Below, piece after piece: positions 34,828 to 43,148 of a stretch of 64,000 nt of DNA. The notes under the pieces are model-generated. The model was not told the DNA's origin, made no database searches, and was given only the letters and a program-made list of their open reading frames with translations. Position numbers and translations under genes: made by a program. Origin of the DNA: JAUZRW01 sp034437755 (GTDB lineage: Bacteria > Chloroflexota > Anaerolineae > Aggregatilineales > Phototrophicaceae); NCBI GenBank assembly GCA_034437755.1, contig DAOTTV010000130.1, positions 1 to 64,000 on the forward strand, given 5' to 3'. Within the stretch, counting starts at the first letter, position 1, and every line of letters begins with the position of its first letter.

Positions 34828-36689
34828 TGCGCGTCATTGGAACAGCCGGACACGTTGATCACGGAAAATCGACCCTCGTTCAGCGTCTGACAGGTATCCA
34901 ACCCGACCGCCTGAAAGAAGAACAGGCGCGCAAGCTGACGATTGATCTGGGTTTCGCGTGGTTTGATCTGCCGGATGATGTGACGGTGGGTATCGTTGAT
35001 GTACCCGGTCATCGTGATTTCATCGAGAATATGCTGGCCGGTATCGGGGGGATTGATGCCGCGTTGCTGGTCATCGCGGCAGATGAAGGGGTGATGCCAC
35101 AGACGCGCGAACATCTGGCGATTCTGGATTTACTCGGCATTGAGCAGGCTTTAGTCGTTCTCACGAAGATTGATCTGATTGATGATGACGAATGGCTTGA
35201 TTTGGTCGAACTCGATGTGCAAGCCTTGATTGCCGAGAGTACGATTGCTGATGCGCCGATTTTGCGCGTTTCAGCACAGACGGGCGCGGGGATTGATGCG
35301 CTGCTGCAAGCACTGATGTCTCTGCTGGCAGGGCTTCCCGCACACACCGATTACAATCAGCCGCGCCTGCCGGTTGATCGTGTTTTCACGGTCGAAGGCT
35401 TCGGCACAGTCGTCACCGGGACGCTATCGGGTGGGACGCTGAGCGTGGGCGACGCAATCGCCATCCAACCCGCTGACATCGCGGGGCGCGTGCGTGGCTT
35501 GCAGAGCTACAAACAGACGATCGAGACCGCGTTACCGGGGAGTCGGGTAGCGGTCAATATCAGTGGGGTAGATACCACCGACATCGACCGCGGTCATGTG
35601 ATCGCCTATCCGGGACAACTCCAATCGACACGTCTGATCGACGTGCATTTTCGTCATCTCGCTGATATTGATCGCCCGTTGAAACACAATAGCGAAGTCA
35701 AATTCTTCTCCGGCGCATCAGAGACGATGGCGCGCGTTCGTCTGCTGGATAGCGAGGCGCTCGCCCCTGACACGCAGGGCTGGTTGCAATTACGTCTGCG
35801 AGATGCCATCCCACTGACGCACCGTGACCGCTTTATCCTGCGGGATCCGTCACCGGCGCGGACAATCGGCGGCGGGGTGATTGTCAACGCTCAGCCTGAT
35901 CGCCGCTGGAAGCGCTTTCAAGCGGCGGTGCTTGATGATCTAGCCACACGCTTACGTGGATCACCTGCTGAGCGTCTGGTGCAGGTTGCAGACGCTGAAA
36001 TACCCGTGAAACGCACGCTCCTCCAGCAACAAACCGGTTATACTGATGCCGAACTCGACGATGCCTTGCAGAGCGCGCTCGACCAGCATCAACTGGTTGA
36101 GATTGACGGGGCATACCTGGCAACCAGTCGTTATCAAGCCCTGCAACATCAGCTGGAGCAAATCCTGCGCGATTATCATGCGGACTCCCCTCTGCGTCTG
36201 GGGATGCCCCGCGCCGAGTTACAGAGTCGTCTCGGTGTCAAGCAAGGTCTCTTACAGGCGTTACTCACCACAGCGTCGGTTGTGGTCGAGAATCATCTCC
36301 TACGCTTGCCCGATCACCGCATCACTTTCACCCCACAACAGCGTCAGCAAATTGAGACTCTTCGCAATCTGCTAGCGCAAACGCCTTATGCGCCACCAGC
36401 CTATGTCGAGCTAACGCAGGTTGTCAGCGAAGATGCCTTGTATGCCCTGGTTGATCTCGGTGAACTCGTACAGGTTGAGCCGGAGATGCTGTTCTTGAAA
36501 TCCGCCTATACCGAGATTGTCGCGCGTATCCTCGCCGTGATTGATCAGCACGGCGAGATCGATGTGAAGGGCGTGCGCGATATGCTGGGGTCGTCGCGCA
36601 AATACGCGATTGCCCTGCTTGAACACCTCGATCGCGAAGGAATCACACGACGGGTTGGCGATGTCCGCCAGCGTGGACAGCGCAGATGA
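34827..36689 (+). CDS. selB: selenocysteine-specific translation elongation factor SelB
   Basis: SelB carries Sec-tRNA to in-frame UGA codons. The 620-residue protein has G1 GTAGHVDHGKSTL, the SelB-type RLKEEQARKLTIDLGFAWF (in place of the EF-Tu effector), DVPGHRDFIENMLAG, and TKID. Domain 2/3 motifs follow (DRVFTVEGFGTVVTGTLSGG), then winged-helix repeats ending in LDREGITRRVGDVRQRG, the typical SelB C-terminus. No selA, selD, tRNA-Sec or selenoprotein is visible nearby. Family assignment is firm; use of selenocysteine by this organism is inferred. Confidence 0.92.
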   Translation: MRVIGTAGHVDHGKSTLVQRLTGIQPDRLKEEQARKLTIDLGFAWFDLPDDVTVGIVDVPGHRDFIENMLAGIGGIDAALLVIAADEGVMPQTREHLAILDLLGIEQALVVLTKIDLIDDDEWLDLVELDVQALIAESTIADAPILRVSAQTGAGIDALLQALMSLLAGLPAHTDYNQPRLPVDRVFTVEGFGTVVTGTLSGGTLSVGDAIAIQPADIAGRVRGLQSYKQTIETALPGSRVAVNISGVDTTDIDRGHVIAYPGQLQSTRLIDVHFRHLADIDRPLKHNSEVKFFSGASETMARVRLLDSEALAPDTQGWLQLRLRDAIPLTHRDRFILRDPSPARTIGGGVIVNAQPDRRWKRFQAAVLDDLATRLRGSPAERLVQVADAEIPVKRTLLQQQTGYTDAELDDALQSALDQHQLVEIDGAYLATSRYQALQHQLEQILRDYHADSPLRLGMPRAELQSRLGVKQGLLQALLTTASVVVENHLLRLPDHRITFTPQQRQQIETLRNLLAQTPYAPPAYVELTQVVSEDALYALVDLGELVQVEPEMLFLKSAYTEIVARILAVIDQHGEIDVKGVRDMLGSSRKYAIALLEHLDREGITRRVGDVRQRGQRR

Positions 36690-36736
36690 AGTTATCAACT
36701 TTAAGCCCATCTCCAATGCTTGGGAGTCGCTGTACG

Positions 36737-36765
36737 TTGCTAAAGCCTGCCTTTCACGATATAAT
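36737..36765 (+). promoter_or_regulatory. promoter of the thiamine transporter operon
   Basis: TTGCTA and a consensus TATAAT with a 17-bp spacer, ending 21 bp before the riboswitch. Confidence 0.8.
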
Positions 36766-36785
36766 AATTTAACAATTTAATACTA

Positions 36786-36878
36786 ATCAGGGGAGCTTGC
36801 AACAAGCAAGCTGAGAGGGCGCGTGATGCCGTGCCGACCCTTCACCTGACCAGATAATGCTGGCATAGGGAGTATGTA
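36786..36878 (+). ncRNA. TPP riboswitch (THI element)
   Basis: The conserved parts are all present in order: CAGGGGAGC, CTGAGAGGG, GACCCTTCACCTGA, CAGATAATGCTGGCATAGGGA. The P3 hairpin AGCTTGC-aacaa-GCAAGCT is perfect. Binding of thiamine pyrophosphate would favour the terminator just downstream and switch off the transporter. Confidence 0.97.
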
Positions 36879-36896
36879 GTATCTATATGTTTGATT

Positions 36897-36936
36897 GAAT
36901 CACCCCTATAGCACCCCAATAGGGGTGATTCTTTTT
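36897..36936 (+). terminator. riboswitch-controlled terminator
   Basis: A perfect 13-bp stem GAATCACCCCTAT/ATAGGGGTGATTC with a 9-nt loop followed by five Ts, 18 bp after the TPP aptamer and 70 bp before thiB. Confidence 0.93.
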
Positions 36937-37005
36937 GACCGCACTTATGTTGGTTTATCCCCCCTGATTGGATAACATAATCATATACACATAGGAGAAA
37001 CTTTA

Positions 37006-38052
37006 ATGCGTTTTCGTATTTTGTTAATGTTCCTCGTGCTGAACTTGCTCACTGTAGCATCCGCACAGGAGGATGTGCTGACGGTCGTCACACATGATAG
37101 CTTCAATGTCAGCGCGGATGTGCTGGCACAGTTCGAGAGTGAGACGGGTTATACCGTCGAAATTCTACGCAGTGGGGATACCGGTCGGCTGGTCAATCAA
37201 GCAGTGTTGAGTGCCGGTAACCCGCTGGGAGATGTGCTGTTCGGGGTTGATAATACCTTCCTCAGTCGCGCGCTTGAAAATGACGTGTTCGTGCCGTATC
37301 AGTCGCCGATGTTAGATGTTGTCGATGAGCGTTTCATCCTTGATGAAGACGGTCGCGTCACGCCGATTGACTATGGCGACGTTTGCCTGAATTATGACAT
37401 CGCCTACTTTGAAGACAATGATCTCGCTGTGCCGCAAAGCCTGCGTGACCTGACCGCACCCGCTTATGACGGTTTGCTTATTGCTCAAAATCCGGCAACA
37501 TCGTCCCCCGGTCTGGCGTTCTTAATGGCGACCGTCGCTGAATTCGGCGAGCCTGCGGAGGATAACGACTATAGCTATGTCGATTTCTGGACGGAACTGG
37601 TCGAGAACAATGTGCAGATCACGGATGATTGGAGCAATGCTTACTTTGGCTTCTTCACGCAGGGGAGCGAAGACGGAACGTATCCGATGGTAGTCAGCTA
37701 TGCCAGTAGTCCGCCGTTCACCTACGATGAAGAAAGCGATACAGTGACGACCGCGAGCATCGTCGTGCCTAACTCCTGCTTCCGCCAGATCGAATTTGCT
37801 GGCGTGCTTGCTGGGAGCGAGAATGTCGAAGCGGCACAGGCATTCATTGATTTCATGCTCAGCGAGACCTTTCAGGAAGATGTTCCTTTGCAAATGTTCG
37901 TCTTTCCTGTGAATGAAAATGCTGAACTGCCTGACATATTTGCTGAATACGCGCAAATCCCCGATGAACCGGCACAACTCGATTACACGACGATTGCCGA
38001 GAATCGCGAGACGTGGATCAGCACATGGACGCAAGCGGTAATCGGTCGATGA
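37006..38052 (+). CDS. thiB: thiamine ABC transporter, substrate-binding protein
   Basis: The 348-residue protein has a signal peptide (about 1-20, cleavage near ASAQ) and begins the mature part with VLTVVTHDSFNVSADVLAQFE, typical of TbpA. Other family motifs are VLFGVDNTFLSRAL, PIDYGDVCLNYD and TSSPGLAFLMA. There is no lipobox Cys, unusual if the cell has only one membrane. The TPP riboswitch upstream supports thiamine or its phosphates as ligand. It overlaps thiP by 4 nt. Confidence 0.94.
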   Translation: MRFRILLMFLVLNLLTVASAQEDVLTVVTHDSFNVSADVLAQFESETGYTVEILRSGDTGRLVNQAVLSAGNPLGDVLFGVDNTFLSRALENDVFVPYQSPMLDVVDERFILDEDGRVTPIDYGDVCLNYDIAYFEDNDLAVPQSLRDLTAPAYDGLLIAQNPATSSPGLAFLMATVAEFGEPAEDNDYSYVDFWTELVENNVQITDDWSNAYFGFFTQGSEDGTYPMVVSYASSPPFTYDEESDTVTTASIVVPNSCFRQIEFAGVLAGSENVEAAQAFIDFMLSETFQEDVPLQMFVFPVNENAELPDIFAEYAQIPDEPAQLDYTTIAENRETWISTWTQAVIGR

Positions 38053-39722
38053 GATCGCCGTCACGGTGGTTGTGGTACGGGCTATTGCTCGTGCCACTGC
38101 TCTTCCTCGCGCTCTTTTTCTTCTATCCTCTGTTTTCAATCTTTGATGTGAGTCTGCGTCCGGATGGCGGGTGGGATTTCAGCGGCTTTGCACAGATCAT
38201 CACATCGGCATATTATCGCGAGACGCTGTGGTTCACCATCTGGCAGGCAACGCTCTCGACCGCGCTCACGATTGGCTTAGCGCTACCTTCGGCGTATGTC
38301 TTCACGCGCTTTCGCTTTCGCGGTAAATCGCTTCTACTCTCGCTCTCAACTTTGCCCTTCGTTCTGCCGACGGTCGTCGTCGCGTCGGCATTCACAGCGT
38401 TGATCGGCTCGCGGGGAGTCGTCAATCAGTGGTTGATGTCCCTGCTATCGCTGGCGACTGCGCCGATACAGCTACAGAACACACTGGCGCTGGTGTTGAT
38501 CGCGCATGTTTTCTACAACTATGCGATTGCCTTACGCATGATCACGGGGTACTGGGCGAATCAATCAACGCGCATTGAAGAAGCCGCGCGCGTGCTAGGG
38601 GCGAATGGCTGGCGTTTGTGGTTGGATATCCGCCTGCCTATCCTGCGCCCGATTTTGCTGGCATCGTCGATACTGGTCTTCATTTTCACGTTTACAAGCT
38701 TCGGCGTGGTGTTGATTCTCGGTGGTATTCGCTTTGCGACACTAGAAGTCCAGATTTATTATCAAGCCCTCAGCGTGTTCGATCTATCACTGGCGGCGGC
38801 GTTATCGCTGGTACAAATCGGCGCGATGCTCGCCATGATGATCGTCTACACCCGCCTCCAGCGCACCATCAGCAATGATGGCATCACCAGCGCTTTGCAC
38901 ATCGCCTGTCCTCCGCAAACCGCGCGTCAGCACGTATTCGTGTTTGTGACTGTCGCGCTGATGATCGTCCTTTTATTCACGCCATTGCTCGCACTGGTCT
39001 ATCGCTCGCTATTTGATGACGGAACACTGACATTTGCCTATTATCGCGCCCTTGCTGAAAATCCACGCGGGTCGGTCTTATTTGCCTCGCCCCTGCAAGC
39101 CATCTGGACTTCGCTACAATACGCCCTAATCACAACTGGTGCAGGACTCGTGCTGGGGGTGTTGACTGCTTACCTGATTGCTGGACGGGGCATGCCGGAT
39201 CGTCTATCGCGCTGGGCAGACCCGCTCTTCATGCTCCCGCTAGCGACAAGCGCCGTAACGCTGGGGTTTGGTTTCACCGTCGCGCTCGATCAACCACCGC
39301 TTGACCTGCGCGCGTCGTGGATTATCATCCCGATTGCCCATACGCTGGTTGCGATTCCTTTTGTCGTGCGCAGTATCCTGCCCGCGCTCCGGCGCATCCC
39401 GCGCAATGTGCAAGAAGCCGCGAGCGTCCTCGGTGCGAACGCGTGCCAACGCTGGCTTTTGATTGAGTTGCCATTGCTCAGTCGGGGCTTGATCGTCGGC
39501 GCAACTTTCGCCTTTACGGTTAGTATGGGCGAGTTTGGCGCGTCGCTGTTTATCGCTCGTCGCAATATCACCATGCCACTTGTGATCTTCCGCTTGTTGG
39601 GGCAACCGGGCAGTACGAACTACGGTCAGGCGATTGCCATGAGTGCGCTTTTGATGCTGGTCTGTGCGATCAGTTTTATCGCTATTGAGTCGATCCGTAA
39701 AGCTGAAATTGGAGAATTTTGA
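38049..39722 (+). CDS. thiP: thiamine ABC transporter, permease
   Basis: A 557-residue protein with about 12 transmembrane helices and two binding-protein-dependent transport signatures (EEAARVLGANGWRLWLDIRLP near 190 and QEAASVLGANACQRWLLIELP near 460), so both permease halves are fused. The ATG at 38049 overlaps the thiB stop; a longer frame from 38013 is less likely. It forms the channel for ThiB-delivered thiamine. Confidence 0.94.
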   Translation: MRSPSRWLWYGLLLVPLLFLALFFFYPLFSIFDVSLRPDGGWDFSGFAQIITSAYYRETLWFTIWQATLSTALTIGLALPSAYVFTRFRFRGKSLLLSLSTLPFVLPTVVVASAFTALIGSRGVVNQWLMSLLSLATAPIQLQNTLALVLIAHVFYNYAIALRMITGYWANQSTRIEEAARVLGANGWRLWLDIRLPILRPILLASSILVFIFTFTSFGVVLILGGIRFATLEVQIYYQALSVFDLSLAAALSLVQIGAMLAMMIVYTRLQRTISNDGITSALHIACPPQTARQHVFVFVTVALMIVLLFTPLLALVYRSLFDDGTLTFAYYRALAENPRGSVLFASPLQAIWTSLQYALITTGAGLVLGVLTAYLIAGRGMPDRLSRWADPLFMLPLATSAVTLGFGFTVALDQPPLDLRASWIIIPIAHTLVAIPFVVRSILPALRRIPRNVQEAASVLGANACQRWLLIELPLLSRGLIVGATFAFTVSMGEFGASLFIARRNITMPLVIFRLLGQPGSTNYGQAIAMSALLMLVCAISFIAIESIRKAEIGEF

Positions 39723-39723
39723 G

Positions 39724-40680
39724 ATGCTCACCGTTCGTCAGCTGACATTTGCATACGACTCGCATTCCGTCCTACATGATATTGACCTGCACATCAATCA
39801 GGACGAAATTGTCTGTCTGCTGGGGGCGAGTGGCTGTGGTAAAACAACGCTCCTGCGCGTAATTGCGGGATTAGAAACGGGCTATGCAGGGACGATCGAG
39901 CTACAGGGGCAATCTCTACAAGCTGTGGCGGTGCATCAGCGTGGCTTCGGCTTGATGTTTCAGGATTTTGCGCTTTTCCCACATATGACGGTCGCGCAGA
40001 ACATCGGCTTTGGTTTGCGGATGCAGGGCGTTGCCCGCAAGAAACGCACCAAGAAAATTGAAGAAGTGCTGTCACTGGTGGGCTTATCCGGTTATGCCGG
40101 GCGCGATGTGAGCGCACTATCCGGTGGCGAGAAGCAACGGGTCGCGCTGGCTCGCAGTCTTGCGCCGCAACCGCAATTGCTACTACTGGATGAACCGCTC
40201 GGGTCGTTGGATGCGGGCTTGCGCGATCGCCTGATTGTTGATTTGCGCCGCATCATCAAAACTACGGGCTTAACGGCGATCTACGTCACCCACGATCAAC
40301 AAGAAGCCTACGCGATTGCTGATCGCATCGCAGTGATGAACGCAGGACGCATTGAACAGCTGGATACCCCGCAAGCACTCTACCGCCATCCACAAACGGC
40401 GTTTGTCGCGCGCTTCTTAGGCATGTCGAACATCGTTGATGATGCTGACGGGCTGAAACTGCTTCATCCGGATGGCATCCATGTAGATGCTGATGGTGAT
40501 TTACGCGGTATCGTGCGCGAATGTCTGTTTCGGGGGAGCTACTACGAGATCACGCTAGCGCTTGATGATACGAACACGCTGTCGTTCACGCTGGATGCGA
40601 TGCAGGATGACCCGCCGCAGGTCGGTGATCGTCTGTCTGTGCGCGTCGATGCCCCCTTTATCATACCATTACAGACATAA
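39724..40680 (+). CDS. thiQ: thiamine ABC transporter, ATP-binding protein
   Basis: The 318-residue ATPase has Walker A GASGCGKTTLL, Q-loop MFQDFALFPHM, signature LSGGEKQRVALARSLA, Walker B LLLLDEPLGSLD and H-loop VTHDQQEA. A C-terminal TOBE-like domain (about 250-318) makes it longer than enteric ThiQ and more like other CUT1/Fe-type ATPases. The ATG at 39724 has GGAG 10 nt upstream and follows the thiP stop by one base. Confidence 0.93.
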   Translation: MLTVRQLTFAYDSHSVLHDIDLHINQDEIVCLLGASGCGKTTLLRVIAGLETGYAGTIELQGQSLQAVAVHQRGFGLMFQDFALFPHMTVAQNIGFGLRMQGVARKKRTKKIEEVLSLVGLSGYAGRDVSALSGGEKQRVALARSLAPQPQLLLLDEPLGSLDAGLRDRLIVDLRRIIKTTGLTAIYVTHDQQEAYAIADRIAVMNAGRIEQLDTPQALYRHPQTAFVARFLGMSNIVDDADGLKLLHPDGIHVDADGDLRGIVRECLFRGSYYEITLALDDTNTLSFTLDAMQDDPPQVGDRLSVRVDAPFIIPLQT

Positions 40681-40751
40681 TGGCTATAGACGAATGCTCT
40701 TAAGCGACGTATGTTAAGTCTTACAGTTCTTGTCATCATTGGAGCAAGCTC

Positions 40752-42020
40752 ATTAGCGATCAACCTGCGCGCAAAATCATCGACAAACGTTTAATCGTCA
40801 TTCTGGCGATTGTGTTTGTACAAATCGTCGGTGCATCGATGGTGTTGCCAATTCTACCCCTGTATGCAACTGGCGAGTTTGGCATGTCCGAGCGCAGTGT
40901 GACGCTCTTGAACACGGCATTCTTCGCCGCACAATTCATCGCCGGGCCGTTTATCGGGCGCTTATCCGACCGCTACGGGCGCATCCCGGTGTTGATTGTC
41001 AGTCAGGTGGGGACGGTGATCGCGTTTTTGATGCTGGGCTTCGCTAATGCTGTCTGGTTGTTGTTCTTCGCACGCATTTTAGACGGCGTGACGGGCGGCA
41101 ATATCATCGTCGCACAGGCTTACATCACGGATATTACCCCGCGCGAACAGCGCACGACCGCGCTCGGCTATGTCTTTCTCGTCTTCGGGATCGGCTTCAT
41201 CTTTGGGCCGGCTTTGGGCGGTATCCTCGCGACGACTTTCAGCTATCATACGCCGTACTTAGTGGCGGCGGGGGCGGCATCAATCGTGGTGATGATGACG
41301 TGGCTCATGCTGGAAGAGACGGTCAGTGCTGAACAACGCGAGGCGAATCGCACTAAGAAAGACGGCGAGATGACGGTGCAAACAGTCATCTCTAACGTGC
41401 CTCTGCTGGTGATCCTCGCTGTGACCTTCGGCGCACAATTCGGCTTTGCTATGTTGCAATCGACCTTTGCATTGCTAGGGCGAGATGTGATCTTCAGTGC
41501 GAGTCCTGATCGGGCGGAACTGGGCGTGGGCTTGTTGCTGGCGATGTTCGGTGTCGGGCAGATTTTCACACAGGGGTATTTAATCAAGCGCCTGATCGAT
41601 CGCTTCGGCGAGAGTCCGCTGGTGCTGGTGGGGACGATTGCGCGTGGTATTTCGATGTTCATCCTGGCGATCATCGCGGTGCCGTTTTCAGCGGGGGTAT
41701 CGTTTATCTTCTTTGCGATCGGCACTGGCATCCAGATGCCCGCCTTGCAATCGATCGTGACTAGTACGGTGCCAGATAACCAGCGCGGGGGCGTATTGGG
41801 CTTATATCAATCGGCAATCAGCTTGTCGATCATTGTCGGCAGTGCTATCTCGGGGTCACTATACATGATCTCACCCTATACGCCGTATTACGTCGGGGGT
41901 GGGTTATTCGTCCTGATGATCATTCCGTCTTACTTCTTGATGCGCTGGAGCAAACGGCAGGAACACGCTCGTGCCGCCGAAGAATTAGCCCTCACTGTCG
42001 CATCCGCCGGCGGCGACTAG
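40752..42020 (+). CDS. MFS transporter (drug-exporter type)
   Basis: The protein has 12 predicted membrane segments and the MFS motif A GRLSDRYGRIPVL between helices 2 and 3, plus the motif GFIFGPALGG of tetracycline-type exporters. An in-frame GTG at 40812 would cut helix 1 in half. The frame extends upstream with no ATG, GTG or TTG, but ATT at 40752 has GGAG 7 nt before it. It gives a normal N-terminus (SDQPARKIIDKRLIVILA), so a rare ATT start is proposed, giving 422 residues. The substrate is unknown. Confidence 0.8.
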   Translation: MSDQPARKIIDKRLIVILAIVFVQIVGASMVLPILPLYATGEFGMSERSVTLLNTAFFAAQFIAGPFIGRLSDRYGRIPVLIVSQVGTVIAFLMLGFANAVWLLFFARILDGVTGGNIIVAQAYITDITPREQRTTALGYVFLVFGIGFIFGPALGGILATTFSYHTPYLVAAGAASIVVMMTWLMLEETVSAEQREANRTKKDGEMTVQTVISNVPLLVILAVTFGAQFGFAMLQSTFALLGRDVIFSASPDRAELGVGLLLAMFGVGQIFTQGYLIKRLIDRFGESPLVLVGTIARGISMFILAIIAVPFSAGVSFIFFAIGTGIQMPALQSIVTSTVPDNQRGGVLGLYQSAISLSIIVGSAISGSLYMISPYTPYYVGGGLFVLMIIPSYFLMRWSKRQEHARAAEELALTVASAGGD

Positions 42021-42085
42021 TTGATAATCGTGATGAATACCTCATGAGATAATCCCTGCACTTGTGCGATTTATACAGGTACTTA

Positions 42086-42114
42086 TTGACGAACCCTTGT
42101 GAACCGTATATACT
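42086..42114 (+). promoter_or_regulatory. promoter of the valS operon
   Basis: TTGACG and TATACT with a 17-bp spacer; the start would be near 42121, just before the MITE and 160 bp before the T-box aptamer. Confidence 0.7.
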
Positions 42115-42137
42115 GTTCGCTATATAACAAAAACAAC

Positions 42138-42261
42138 GTAACTACTCAGATCAATTGATTTACGCCAGTTTCTGCCCTCAAGACAAGCACGGTTGAAGTC
42201 CCTCTCCTAGCCACATAGTGGCGGTCGGGAGAGGGATTTAGGGTGAGGGCTGAGTAGTTAC
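42138..42261. mobile_element. 124-bp MITE with 12-bp TIRs and 9-bp target duplication
   Basis: The ends are GTAACTACTCAG and its exact reverse complement CTGAGTAGTTAC. Immediately outside, both sides carry AAAAACAAC (42129-42137 and 42262-42270), a 9-bp target-site duplication. The inside has no ORF but contains a strong stem from CCCTCTCC to GGGAGAGGG (42200-42236). It must have been moved by a transposase encoded elsewhere. It lies in the transcribed leader of valS. Confidence 0.85.
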
Positions 42262-42280
42262 AAAAACAACCGCATAGACA

Positions 42281-42540
42281 GACGATGACGGGGAGTAGTA
42301 CACACGGTCACCGATAGCGAGAGAGTGCAGGTCAGCGGCTGGAAGCCTGCTTATCGCACTGTGTCGAAGTCGCCCCAGAGTTGCCCGCAAGAACGCGCTG
42401 ACTAGCGCCAGTAGACGCGGGACGGGTGCGCCCGTAATAGCGATAATCGAGCGCGGTGAAGCGCGAATGTGTCTTCATCGAAGCAAGGTGGTACCACGGA
42501 AACAGCCCTTTTCGTCCTTGCCTGTTGGCAGGGGCTTTTT
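42281..42540 (+). ncRNA. T-box riboswitch (valine specifier)
   Basis: Stem I opens with GGGGAGTAGTA and closes with GAAGTCGCCCC, with the specifier GTC (Val, 42369-42371) after GAA. An AGCGAGAGAG apical-loop region lies in the stem. The T-box sequence AAGGTGGTACCACGG (42485-42499) is followed by a terminator from AGCCC to GGGGCTTTTT (42503-42540) that competes with the antiterminator. Uncharged tRNA-Val would allow read-through to valS. Confidence 0.95.
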
Positions 42541-42570
42541 GATTCACACATGAGCCATGTAAAGGATGCT

Positions 42571-43137
42571 ATGGAGCTTAATACGAACGACTTTTACGAC
42601 AAAATTGCAGATTATTGGCATTTGTTCTACAAAGATTGGGATGTCAAGCTCGAGCGCGAAGGCTTGAGCTTGCGTTCGAGCTTTCGCCGGCGTGGCATCG
42701 AACGGGTGTTAGTCGCGGCGAGTGGTATCGGCACGCCGGCGATCCCGCTGGCGAAACTGGGCTACGATGTTGTCGCCACGGATGCGAGCGCCGGCATGCT
42801 GAGACGGGCGAAGCAACTGGCTGAAGAACACGCCGTCTTCGATCAATTGCAGTTCGAGCAAGCGACGTTTGAGGACTTGGCGCAGATCGTCAGCGGTAAG
42901 TTCGATGCGGTTGTTTGCAAGGGGAACGCTCTGCCACATCTCGTCACCAATGAAGCCATCGAAAACGCTGTCGCGACCTTCTATCGCCTCTTACGTCCGG
43001 GGGGCACGCTGGTAATCGGGCTACGTGACTTCGGGCAGTTCATGGAGCATCGCCCGCGTTTCTTGCCGGGCTTCGATCATAACGCGCGACTGCTTGCCCG
43101 TCCCTATCGCACACGATCTATTGATGACATTTACTGA
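42571..43137 (+). CDS. SAM-dependent methyltransferase-like protein, C-terminally short
   Basis: A 188-residue product resembles the class I methyltransferases of the glycine/sarcosine N-methyltransferase group: YDKIADYWHLFYKDW at the start, a motif I region VAASGIGTPAIPLAKLG, ATDASAGML, VVCKGNALPHL and LRPGGTLVIGLRDF. Motif I lacks the usual D-x-GxGxG form. The protein stops soon after LRDF, where relatives continue for roughly 60-80 residues, so it may be truncated. The ATG at 42571 has AAAGGA; an earlier frame start lies inside the T-box. It ends 11 bp before valS. Confidence 0.7.
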   Translation: MELNTNDFYDKIADYWHLFYKDWDVKLEREGLSLRSSFRRRGIERVLVAASGIGTPAIPLAKLGYDVVATDASAGMLRRAKQLAEEHAVFDQLQFEQATFEDLAQIVSGKFDAVVCKGNALPHLVTNEAIENAVATFYRLLRPGGTLVIGLRDFGQFMEHRPRFLPGFDHNARLLARPYRTRSIDDIY

Positions 43138-43148
43138 GGAGATACGAC

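Noticed and set aside
42469..42570. Upstream extension of the methyltransferase frame
   Set aside because: It overlaps the T-box antiterminator and terminator, which must be noncoding leader.
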